64,000 bases of DNA from Pristionchus mayeri (lineage: Eukaryota; Nematoda; Chromadorea; Rhabditida; Neodiplogasteridae), in the NCBI GenBank assembly GCA_036245805.1, contig BTRK01000001.1, positions 35,660,758 through 35,724,757 of the forward strand, given 5' to 3'. The translations under genes were made by a program, and so were the position numbers. Below are positions 1 through 10,462 of this stretch, piece after piece; position 1 is the first letter of the stretch, and every line of letters begins with the position of its first letter. Under the pieces are notes generated by a model, which saw only the letters and a program-made list of their open reading frames with translations, made no database searches and was not told the DNA's origin.

Positions 1-1676
1 AATCACAAGCTGCTCTCCTTCACCTACTCGGTCTTGCTCCCTTCTCCTACGGTCTTACCGTACTCCACGTGTACGATAGCGGTACCATATACCCGGCTAC
101 CGTACTCGACCTTTCGCTCATCGATATTTTCCGCTTGGGAGTCCGCAATGTAGCCGCGGTATCGATTGCAATACGGTATCCGACGAGAGCGTCCGTTTCT
201 CATTCCCTAGTAGCCAGTATTAGGAGTATGCTAGCTATAGCTGCTGTGACTGATGTGAGCTTTAAGCATGCAAAAAAAGTCGAAAACGGGAGCTAACCCA
301 CATTGTAACTTCAAGGGTATGAAGTGATATAAATCACGAGATAAATGCATCGAGATAAATGCACAACATGTATAAATTGACAACAGACCATGAAATATTC
401 AAACTGCTTCAATTCCATCGTTGCGAGCAGGGTTGACGCCTCATTTTCTTTTGAAGTGGCGAGAACCTAAGATCGAAATTACGAACTTCAAAAAAATGAA
501 ATGTCATAGTTTCCTTAAACTTTGAGCTAGTTCAAAAATGGCAAAACGTTCGTCTCGATGAGTTGAATAGCTTACCTGTTGTATGCAATGTTGTTAATTT
601 TATATTAAATACAGATAAATTCGAAAATCTAATTGCTTGAGATGTACAGCTTGCATTTAGAGGGAAGTTCCTCATGAATTGTGTCCCGGCTATTCCCCCC
701 TCTAACATCTTGCCATCCAAACGTCTATTCGGCCTTGAAACTCTGCTATCTCTCACCTCTATTTTTCTCGCCCTCTCTCTTTCCCTCTCCCAGTACTTGC
801 TGCACCATCTGTCTTTACTCGTCTCATTCCTCCTCACAAACTCTGCAACCTCTCTCGTTCTCTCTCTGCTCTCTCTCGCTCTACCAGTCTCTATCTTTGT
901 CTCACCGCTAGTGTACATGGAGACGCATGGGAGTGAGAGGGAGGAGAAGAAAGGGGGAGAGGCCACGGATCGTTAAGGCAGCCTAAAACCACACGTAACG
1001 CACACCTGTTCTCGACTGCGTCCCCCCTCACTCTAACTTGCAAAGTTAGCGCGAGATATTCTTCAATCTCCAATCTTTATCTCCGACTTATTTATTGCCG
1101 TTAAGATAATGTGATGGGAGAGTAAGCCGGTCTGTTTTGTTTTGTTTTTCTCCAGCCTCTTTATGCGGCCTTTCAAGTCTATTGCTTCATTGTATCAATC
1201 TCATTATGTTTTATTTGCTTTTTCATGAATTCTCCGCATTCTTTAACTCACTCTATGCGCTCGTTCGTTTCTTGTGTCACCCGCTTAATTTTCTCTCGCT
1301 TAGACTACTATTTGTTTCATTCTCTCAAAAACATTCAATTTGATGGTCAATTCGAACGTTCATTGGGGAGAGACAATGTTCATCTCGGCACTAGGTCGAA
1401 TGAGAACTATGATATCAAAAGCGACATATCATAGTTCTCATCCGGCCTAGTGGATTTCTCTCCCCCGATGTTTCACGTTGCTCGGGTTAGGAGAGTCACA
1501 TGCGTTGGATCACAACGCTTCTCACTACAACACACGAGGGAATGCAGATATTGCAGTAGAGATTGAGAGAGAAAAAAAGAGGGGGAGTTTGAGTAAGACG
1601 CATATGTGGACGTGATCATTCGGTGATTGATCTGTGGATTGCTGAATTGTCCGCTAACTTCCCCTCACAATTCAAG
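1..1676. other. Upstream flank of lipin, no gene seen
   Basis: No coding region is supported here. The first 300 bases are moderately GC-rich with several TACCGTAC-like words; 740-900 is a pyrimidine-rich CTCTCT stretch that opens ORFs on both strands by composition only. A short MITE lies at 1387-1453. The last 100 bases before the lipin ATG presumably hold its 5' UTR and promoter, but I see no recognisable element. Confidence 0.6.
1387..1453. mobile_element. MITE, family 1 (GGCACTAGGTCGGATGAGAAC termini)
   Basis: A 67-bp imperfect palindrome. The left end reads GGCACTAGGTCGAATGAGAA and the right end is its inverse, meeting around a short centre. The same termini recur at least ten times in the window on both strands, so this is a dispersed non-autonomous DNA element. 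Confidence 0.75.
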
Positions 1677-4600
1677 ATGGACTACGCATATCGAATGTAC
1701 AAGAGTGCTCAGTACTACTACGAGCAGATCAATCCGGCCACGCTCTCTGGTGAGCTAACGCCAGACTAAACTAGAAAGTAGACTCTAGACTAAAGACTAG
1801 ACTGGAAACGTTGTTATAAACGGAGTATGATTCTATGAAAGGTTATGAATCTTCGGAGTATGATAGGAGTACGAAGAATGAAGAACCGGCAATCTCATTT
1901 TCGAACTCTAATTTATTGACAGGCGCGATCGACGTGATCGTAGTGGAACAGCCGAACGGCGAGTTCCGCTCGACTCCCTTTCATGTCCGATTCGGCAAGT
2001 ATGGAGTATTCAACTTCATGGAGAAGGTGGGCGTCCTGTTATGTAGCAGGATTTCCCTGTGAGTAATTGTGTTGCATTTTCGAAAGATTTATGGGTTTAT
2101 ACAATTCTATTCAGCTCATTAATTAATATTTGTAGCGGAAATATGATGCATTATAAAAAATCTGAACTATTTATCGCACCAGGCACCTTACCTTTACCTA
2201 TTTGCTTGTAGTACGTCGACATATCGGTAAATGGCAAAGAAGTGAGAGATATTCGCATGAAGTTAGGCGAGAACGGCATCGCTTACTTCGTTCAGGTCAG
2301 TCGAGATTATTTTCATACATAATTCTGCACTTCTTGGATATTTGGCCCCACCTTCCCCCTTCCCCTAACATTTCTCATCCCCTTCACAAAGGGTTGTGCG
2401 ACAGAACATCAGGGAATGTTACCTAGAAATGAGCGACGTAAAGGAAGGGGGATGGGCCAATTATCCATGAAGTGCTCATAATTCTCTCGAGAAATCAGCA
2501 TGCAGGCGCCGGTCGATGTCGTACCGGAGTGCCGCGTGACCAGTGACGCTCCTGCGCCCGCACCCGCATCTGCTTCCGGATCCGCATCCATATCCGCATC
2601 CGCACTCGCATCCGCGCCCTCTCCCGAATCCGCATCCGCTCCTGAATCCGCATCCACTTCCGCTTCCACAACCGACGATCGACCAGCTGAGACGATATGC
2701 AGAAATGGCGCGGAGGCCGATGAAGACAAGTCTGCTTTGAGCGCCCAATTCAATTAATTGGGCACTATGTATGATGAGAACTATGATGTCATTCCGCCTT
2801 TGATATATCATTACGTCATAGTTCGCATCCGACCTAGAGCCACTACTCGTAAGGAGTGTACATTGCAGAATGAGGAAGCAGGAGAGAAAAATGGCTCTGC
2901 CCAGGCTCGACTCCATCTACTCCATGCGAAGAAACAGGCTAGTTAGCTGAAAATTTGACTGCAAAAATGACAGAGAACAAATGGATGCGAAATGTGTGAG
3001 TAGCCGTTTATGAATTCGCAACACTTCAGATCGCTTCCGGATGTGGCTCTGGATGTTGAGGGACTGCCGCAGGGTGGAGAAGCGGTGCAGATTGCAGCTG
3101 CTGCATCTGCAGGAACTCCTGCAGTTGCAGCAGCTGCTGCTGCATCGCCTGTCTCATCGACGGCAACGGACGGGGAAGAACAGTCTTCCTCCTCCTCCTC
3201 CTCTTCCTCATCTCGCTCAGCGCCCTCGTCCACGATGAGCCATTCCTTCGATCTTGCAGGTGAGCCAATGGATGGTGTAGGAACACAAATATATTGGCCT
3301 TCTGAATCTCGAAGATGACGACCGAAATCGAAATTCTGTCGACACATTTTTAAAGATCATCATTGAAAGTACATCTCCCTGAAATTTCGAACGAGATATG
3401 GAATATTCAATGCGAATTGCGCAGTACATAAAGGTTGACTCTTCTTCCATTGAGGAGAAATAGGGGAAACTCGGTGATTCTTGTCATTACGGAAGTACAG
3501 CTAGATTTTTTTCGTATAGCCGGAGGGGTGGACAAGAGGAGTTCTCATCAGCTTTTATCTTGCTGGAGACGATTCGGTCTGAGGAGAAATGTATTCAACT
3601 GTAGTCGATGCCATGAAGTTTGTTGCAGAGAGCGCACTCACTGACACGGAAGTGGATAAAATCGACGTGGCGCACGTGGAGGTGAGATTAGGTGGAAACA
3701 CGGCACTAGATCGAATGAGAACTATGACGTCATGCAGTCCTTGATAGATCAAAGGTGACATGACGTCATAGTTCTCATTCGACATAGTGCCGGAAATCAG
3801 CTAGTGGCTTGTATGCAAACAAGTCAATAGCAATTCCAAGTTGTTGTATATACTGGGTAGATTCAGTACACCCTCTAGTGTGGAATTGGTGTTATGTATG
3901 AAACTTTAATGGTCTCTTGAGCCAATGATGGGGGAAAGTCAGTGACAAAATTCTACAGTGCAACTTGCGGCTCAAAAATTTCTGATTTCCCTGAATGGAT
4001 GATTTGAGCAACACGAGAGTTGCGTCGCCGAGTGGAGTTGGGGCCAATTCCCGAAGACAATGGACGAACAGAAGAGAGAAATGGATACGGAAACGGATAA
4101 ATCTAAGGTAAAAGATTAAATTATAGAGCATGATGGTAATGACTACACAAATTGGGATACGCTAGATGTAACTTGATGTAGTTCACATTTTTGAAAATCT
4201 AAAAAAATCGCATAAAACCGAACTTTGAACCCAAAACAGAACTTGCAATTTAATAGCTGATAAAAAAAGCAAAATTATTAAAAAAAAAAAAAAAAAAAAA
4301 AAAGCGTACCGTATTACCGATCCCAAATAACATACTAGCTTGATGTATCGTTTGGTTCAGAAAATGTAGCAGACACCATAGTGTGAATATTGTATATCAT
4401 TCGTTCGTTTCAGTCCCTTTCGTGGTGGTGGTTCTGGTGGCAGTGGCGCGCTTCTGCTGCTGCCAATAGCACATCGGAGAGGAATGATGTAGCGGGAGGT
4501 GGAGCGAATGGAAAGGAACAGGTGAGCAGGAGGCATTAGGTCGGATGAGAACTATGACGTCATGCCTCCTTTTACATATCAAAGGTGGCATGGCGTCATG

Positions 4601-7600
4601 ATTCTCATCCGAGTTAATGCCGAGCAGCCGATGATGTGCACACGAAAGAAAAGTGGTGAAGCGACACAGTCTTTTAAAGGAGGAGTAAACTCAAAATTCA
4701 ATTTTTGAAGCTATCATATGCACTGCCTAGAGCTCCACAACGATAAGAAGCTCCGAAATTTTCACATTGATATCTCCACTCCGAACAGGGTTATATCTAG
4801 TTGGCTGGGAACCACATCAGGGAAAGCTCAGGGAAGGGGGCGAGATAGCACGCGACTTGAAGAGAGTGCGTACCTATGTGAAACATATTCCAACCGGGCG
4901 CGCGTTTGCATTTACTCCTCCTTTAACTATGAAAGTTTTCCATTGAAAATATTATTTGCGATCACCCGGTCATTTTAGGCTCGTGCCCCAGAGAGCAATA
5001 GCTTCAATGCAGTGCCGGTTGATGAGCAGAACATGCTATCAGGGAAGAAATATTCAAGGTGTGAGAAGAATGATATGAAGTCAGATTTCGAATACTATTT
5101 CACTGTAGTTACAACTATTAGGTTGATGCAAAAGTTTCTGACTATTCCATTTTCGAAGTTTTTTTCGGCGTATTTCGACTACATGCCATTCCTTCATGGT
5201 TTTAGTAAAGGGCTTATAAGTAGACTACAATAGAATGTTCATATGGAATATAGCTCGTAGGGTGCCTGAGAAAACCGCTTCTGCATCAAAACATGCAAAA
5301 AATGAGATTTTTTAGTGTTTTCGACTGAACCCTGCTCCTCGCATACCTGGGCCCTACCGAAGTAGCCCACTATATCAGTTTTAGGGAAAGAGCTACTTGT
5401 TCAGAAAACGTTGAAAACACAGATCTACAACGCTCTTGGGGGAACTGAAACAGTTAAAAGTGTCGTTTTCGGCGTTCAAATCTCTACATCACGATTTCGA
5501 AACATCGTAATGCTAAACGGGTGGATGAAATATTTCCAAAATGTAACTGCATACTAGTTCGGAAGGGTACTTCAGAATGTGCAACAACTTATGTTTATTG
5601 ATCGATCCACACTTGTAAAATCACAGCAAATATATATTCTCAGAATTTAAACTAGTGCTGAACTTGGCTTGAGAACCGTGTTCAAGGGGACATTTGAGGC
5701 CAGCACTCTTATGCTAAGTTCTTTAATATTCCAAATAAGTGCCCTTAAAAATAATGTTTTAGTTTGTCTGATGCCACTGGTCTCACATGAACTATAATCA
5801 ATTCAAAATTCGGATTAATCGCGCATTGTGTAAATTTTGATTGTGAACAGTGCTATCCCTATTGATCGAATTGGCCCAGTATAGCGCTAGTTATAAAGTG
5901 TTACCAAGGCCACATCAACTGTTGAAAACCATTAGTTGATTGATCGATTCCTAAGAAAGGGGTACGTTGTTACGTCCGAATATGAAAATAGTCAGAAACT
6001 TTTGCATCAGCCTAATACATGTTTGATGCTATAGACAATATGATGGATTTTTAAGCACGTGCATAGTCAATTTTTTTAAGCACGTGCATAGTCAGTTTGT
6101 TCTTTCACTTTAGAGTTCGTAATCCTGGCCTTGGTCTTTATTTTTCACACACTCTTTAGGCCGGTCGAGCGGGGAGAGAGTGAGTAAAATGAAGAGATCA
6201 TGGTATCGTTTCTCGAACTCTAATACACTTCCGGTCTCTCCGACTATCCTCTGATCGTCTCAAGGCTCTCGGTTTGCACTGGGGAGCGAACGACTGTCGA
6301 TTCTCTATCACCACTAAGTACCAGGTATTAGGTTGATGCAAAAGTTTCTTTCTTTTTTTCTGAAAGGAACATTTTAGCTTCCCCAGTTCTTTTCATTTGA
6401 TCAATCAACTAATGACTTTTCACTGTTGATACCGGCATTAGTCTACTCTATAACGGGCACTATGTTGATCCAATTTGATCGGCGAGAATAGGACAGCTCA
6501 ATTGGGAAGTAATCGAACCAGGTCTATAATACCGACTTTTCAATCGCCCGAAGCTCCGAGGAGGAAAGTGCTGGGGCTAAATTTGACACGTTTTTGTGGA
6601 GTACTATGTTTCGGTATGTAGTATGACACGACAAGAGTATTCTGCAACGAATATCATTTTTGAAATATTGGCCCAAATATAGAAATAAACTGTTTCAAAA
6701 TGTTGGAATTTCAATTAATGATCACTGTATTCTTGCGCGAAGATGAAGAGGGATAAATTGCGATTTATTCTGAAGTACCTTACTGTGTAAGCATGCATGC
6801 ATAATTAGGAAAGGATTCGCATAGCGGTTCATGAGCTGAATTTTTTGAAACTATGATTTTGAGACGCTGGAACACTTTTTGATGTCCGTTGTTTTCGACG
6901 AACATTCGAATGCGGATTTATTGTGTTCATCTGAAGAATCAACTCTTGTCCTAGCGCTGTATTAATTAGCAGATCAAGTACATCACTATTATAAGAAAAT
7001 CAGGACCCAAACAAAAACGTTAAGTTTTCCTATGTTTCGTTTCGAAAATTTACCAGCATCTTTATGCGAGACGTAGATTGCAAGCAAACACACGAAAGCA
7101 ATCTACTATCACGGCCATAGCATATAGTTTTTAGAAAATCGTGAACGCCTACGCACGCCAGCAGAAATTTGAAAAATAAAAAAAGAAAGAAACTTTTGCA
7201 TCAACCTGATACATTGTAATCTGAGCTAATACACATTGTTTTCTCAGGGAACGACGTGGTGCGCATGCAACATCTACCTCTGCAAGTACACGGACAAGAT
7301 AGTCATTTCCGACATCGATGGTTAGGTACTAGGTCGGATGAGAACTATGACTAGGGACCACAAGGCGGTTACCCGAAATCCTCACACAGATCTAATTGTG
7401 TTGTTAATGTGTTCGTATGGAGCTAAATAGGACCATTCATTTTGAATTAGGTTGATATCTAATGTTTGAGCCAAGTTATGCCCCAAAATGTGGTTGAATT
7501 GATCATAACGTGAAAGGCCCAAAAAGCGAGACGAGAGAAAGAGGGGCGGAGCCTATTTCTCCATTGTCTTTTCAATTCTCGAAGCGATCGGGTAGGGCTT

Positions 7601-9948
7601 CACCGAAGTCTGCAGAGCAAGAAATGAGGCTTTCTTATATTTTGAGTGCTCTCTAGTCACGCCGGGTGAGAGACGGGTGGAGGGAGGGGAGGGAGAGGGA
7701 TGAGAGAACGCAGAAAGAGTTGCCAGCCATGCGCGCTTCGAATTCGAAGAAACACAATCTTCATTCCCAACCAAATCGCTCGTTCAAAATTGAATTTGGA
7801 AGCTCTTTTCATCCTCTTTCGAATGAGCTTCCGTGACCGTGGAAATTCCTTTTCTGAGTAGGTCAGCATAGTTTTATAGGTTTCTTGGCTAATTCGCTCT
7901 ATAAAACTTGTATGCTGACCTACTTAGAGATGGATTTTACAGGGTCACGGAGGCTCATTCGAAAGAGGATGAAAATAGCTTCCAAATTCTTTTTTGATCG
8001 AGCGATTTGGTTGCGAATGAAGACTGTGCTCCTCTTGTCTCGCTTTTGCGGGGTAAAGTGTCCGAGCCGAGTGGGCGGAGCTTGCGGAGTCTAACTATGA
8101 CGTCATGCCGCTTTTGATATATCATATCGCCATGTATCGCCATTCCACCTTTGATATACCTTTGATATATCAAAGCGGCGTGACGTCATAGTTCTCATCC
8201 GACCTAGTGCCGCTCTTACGCCATTCATTCCACATCCTTTACATAAACGGATTAACGGGACTGAATTAGTGAAATCGGCTTGCTCCCTCCTCATTTTGTG
8301 CATCAGACAAAACGGGGTCGGGTGATTTTTATGACGCGAATTCGCTTTTGATATATCACCACATCATTCATTCCTGCAGGAACTATCACGAAGTCGGACG
8401 TGCTCGGCCAAGTACTTCCTGCGATTGGCGGGCAGTGGGCGCATGCTGGCGTCGCAGAGCTGTACACCAGGATCAAGTCGAACGGGTACCATACCATAGT
8501 TCTCATCGGACCAAGTCCCGTTCCCTGACCGCACAACTAGAACTATGACCAAGACTATGACTAAAACTCATAACTATGGCGTCATGGCAGGTACAAACTG
8601 GTGTATCTGTCGTCACGAGCCATCGGGCAAGCGTCGACAACGAAGAACTATCTGAAAAGAGTGGAGCAGGATCATCGAGTGCTGCCCGATGGGCCCGTGC
8701 TGCTCGCGCCAGATAGTGTGCTGGTCGCATTTAGAAGGTGATACATGTTTTATCTACGCTTGGTGCCGTAACGAGGCATGAATTTTGAGTATTGTGTTAT
8801 CGGCTCTTCTTGGATATTTGGCACACTAAACAGACAGTTCAAATTACTACTCTCCCACCTCAACTCAACGGCTCTTAATGTGTCAGTGATAAAGGTTAAA
8901 ATTTAAAAAAAAGATCAAATTCTATCAGAGAAGTGATCGAACGTCGTCCGGAAGAGTTCAAGATCGCAGCTCTCACTGATCTCAAGCAGCTCTTCCCCGT
9001 GGAGGCGCCATTCTTCGCAGGATTCGGAAACAGAGACACGGTTGGGACGACAATAGGTCAAATGAGAACTATGACGTCATGCCGACCATGAAATTAAGTG
9101 CCGATTAGGAAGCGGACTGCAGGGAAGGAAGGGTACTGCCTAAGATTACGCGGGTGGTTGTTGCGGTTCTGGGTCGCATACAACAAACCGCCTCACGAAG
9201 GCAGAAAATTCAGGGAATCATGGTTAAATCATGTTCCGAATTCGTAATTGCAAAATTCGTCATCGATATTTGGCCCACCCCCTCCCACTTATTTCAAGGT
9301 ATCTCTCTCTCTCTCTGATTTTCGACCACACAACCTCCTAGCGATGGGGATGAATGAGAAACGATAAGGGGGAAGAGTTGGGGCAAATATCTAAGAAGTG
9401 CTGATATATGATATCGTCTTCCACGAAAAAAATATATTAGAATTAGTCATATATACGTATTCCTGTGCAGGACATCAAGACGTATCGGGCAGTTGGAATC
9501 GACGACTCGCGCATTATCATTATCGATGCATCAGGAAAAGTAAAACGGTCAGTAACGCGGTAATCACTCACAGTGGCACTCGGTCGGATGATCAACTTAC
9601 GGAAAATCTCCAAAAATATGAACACTTCTGTGGAACTGCCACAATAGATTCCCAAAATGTCAGAAGCGCATCTGTGTTTTTGGCTGTCGTCCGGAAGGTT
9701 ATCCATCCGACGGTTATCATCCTACCAAGTGCCCTCATGTCATACTGTATACTCAGAAGGGTCAATCGATTGGTTGTAGATCTCATTGCCTCGGTTGCGA
9801 GAGCTGCTACGAGTGCATGGCCCACGACTCAGTCGACACAATATTCCCTCCCATTCCGCTAAAACGAATCGGCAGTTGTAAGAAAAGTAAATGCAAAAAA
9901 TTTGCCCCGAATTGTAGAAAAAGGTCTGCGCATGTCATTCATCGTTGA
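1677..9948 (+). CDS. lpin-1: Lipin, Mg2+-dependent phosphatidate phosphatase
   Basis: Lipins dephosphorylate phosphatidate to diacylglycerol at the ER/nuclear envelope and can act as nuclear co-regulators. Exons read by eye: 1677-1749, 1923-2026, 2212-2295, 2506-2729, 3030-3259, 3605-3681, 4414-4521, 4979-5058, about 6234-6324, 7248-7320, 8380-8485, 8591-8737, 8929-9040, 9471-9547, 9804-9948; the phases join to about 576 codons. The N-terminal NLIP domain ([28 protein letters not shown]) fills exons 1-3. Exons 4-5 encode a low-complexity Ala/Ser/Pro linker. Exon 7 has a Trp-rich WWWFWWQW segment like the lipin middle domain. The C-terminal HAD domain has the nucleophile motif DIDGT, split by intron 10, then YLSSRAIG and GFGNRDTD. 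The protein ends in a basic Lys/Arg tail. It is shorter than typical animal lipins, mainly in the linker. The acceptors of exons 9 and 15 are the least certain. Confidence 0.9.
2506..3259 (+). repeat. Ala/Ser/Pro-rich low-complexity coding segments of lipin
   Basis: Exon 4 is built from imperfect 6-bp CCGCAT/TCCGCA-type repeats that translate to Ala-Ser/Ala-Pro runs. Exon 5 has GCTGCTGCA and TCCTCCTCC runs giving poly-Ala and a Ser run of about ten. Both stay in frame with the lipin domains on either side. They also create long ORFs on the opposite strand that are artefacts of the repeat. Confidence 0.7.
2761..2841. mobile_element. MITE, family 1, in lipin intron 4
   Basis: It starts GGCACTATGTATGATGAGAA and ends in the inverse GTTCGCATCCGACCTAGAGCC, with a TTTGATATATCA centre. 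It is a diverged copy of the same palindromic family and begins close after the exon 4 donor. Confidence 0.7.
3702..3791. mobile_element. MITE, family 1, in lipin intron 6
   Basis: An almost full-length palindrome. GGCACTAGATCGAATGAGAA runs into ACTATGACGTCATG and is mirrored by CATGACGTCATAGTTCTCAT and ATAGTGCC. Flanks GGAAACAC and GGAAATCA may be a decayed 8-bp target duplication. Confidence 0.75.
4279..4304. repeat. Poly(A) homopolymer run in lipin intron 6
   Basis: A run of about 25 adenines with no other bases. It could be the tail of an old retrocopy, but no source sequence is recognisable next to it. Confidence 0.7.
4532..4621. mobile_element. MITE, family 1, in lipin intron 7
   Basis: It begins GGCATTAGGTCGGATGAGAA and ends with the inverse GAGTTAATGCC. 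GAGCAG occurs on both sides (left 8-mer GAGCAGGA, right GAGCAGCC), consistent with an eroded 8-bp target duplication. It starts ten bases after the exon 7 donor. Confidence 0.75.
4674..4925. mobile_element. MITE, family 3 (TTAAAGGAGGAGTAAA termini)
   Basis: A 250-bp element with terminal inverted repeat TTAAAGGAGGAGTAAA and TTTACTCCTCCTTTAA. A second copy lies inverted at 41637-41888 with the same interior (the words AGCTATCATATGCACTGCC and GGGCGCGCGTTTGCA or their inverses), which confirms it as a repeat. Confidence 0.8.
5118..6015. mobile_element. Mariner-like non-autonomous element 1 (lipin intron 8)
   Basis: It begins TTAGGTTGATGCAAAAGTTT and ends with the inverse AAACTTTTGCATCAGCCTAA, flanked on both sides by TA, the target duplication of Tc1/mariner elements. 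It is about 0.9 kb with no intact transposase. The sequence just inside its right end (ATCAATCAACTAATG and neighbours) matches the left interior of the element at 6328. Confidence 0.8.
6328..7209. mobile_element. Mariner-like non-autonomous element 2, almost all of lipin intron 9
   Basis: The termini TTAGGTTGATGCAAAAGTTT and AAACTTTTGCATCAACCTGA are inverted repeats flanked by TA at 6326-6327 and 7210-7211. The left TA is part of the GTA of the intron donor. No transposase ORF survives. Removing the element and one TA leaves an intron of roughly 40 bp. Confidence 0.8.
8092..8211. mobile_element. MITE, family 1, in lipin intron 10 (internal duplication)
   Basis: The right end is typical (TAGTTCTCATCCGACCTAGTGCC) and the left retains only ACTATGACGTCATGCCG. 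The TTTGATATA centre is duplicated, so the copy is rearranged. Confidence 0.65.
9575..9733. mobile_element. MITE, family 2 (GGATGATCA variant), in lipin intron 14
   Basis: The left end GGCACTCGGTCGGATGATCA and the right end CCGACGGTTATCATCCTACC then AAGTGCC are inverted. It shares its outer termini with family 1 but has GGATGATCACCGTCGGATGATAA in place of the GAGAACTATGACGTCA inner part. Confidence 0.6.
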
Positions 9949-10462
9949 GCACTTGCTGAATTTAACTTGTTTAGTGTACACTGTCATCTCTTTAGCGATC
10001 AATTTTGTTTACAATTGTCAAATATTTTTAACATTTCTATGCACTATTCTTAGGAACAACTCCTTTTCTATGAAATGAACAATTTTCACTAAAACATCAC
10101 AGATACATCATGAACCCTAATGGAATTTCGAAAATACTCGTTAGTACTGGCTAGAAATGGTCAAAATACAGATAAATCAACAGTTCCTAGTGAGAAATGC
10201 CCAGGCCGAGCCAATTTCCTGCTCTGTCTTCAGATTGTGAATGGCCAGCACAAGTCCGGAGCAGTCGGTAGAGGAGAACGACAACTTCTGAAACGAGAAA
10301 CATTTATACAACCACTTTCACTGATCTTGTCAAAGTTAAAGCTAATGGTATATCTCCAGCACGTATTGGACATAGTCAGTTGATGCTATCAACATGATAA
10401 TATCATTCTGTTTGGAACTACACCTCTACATTCCTATAGCAAAAAGGGGTAAGGTAAAGATG
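9949..10462. other. Intergenic between lipin and the first glycosyltransferase
   Basis: The two genes converge here (lipin +, glycosyltransferase -), so this half-kilobase carries both 3' ends. It is AT-rich. I see no ORF, RNA gene or repeat that I can name. Confidence 0.6.

Noticed and set aside
740..910. Ser/Leu-rich ORFs on both strands
   Set aside because: A CTCTCT-rich stretch opens them; no domain or splice context.
2409..3347. Minus-strand ORFs opposite lipin exons 4 and 5 (Cys/Gly/Arg-rich or Leu/Gln-rich)
   Set aside because: They mirror the Ala/Ser coding microsatellites; the plus-strand frame joins correctly to lipin exons on both sides.
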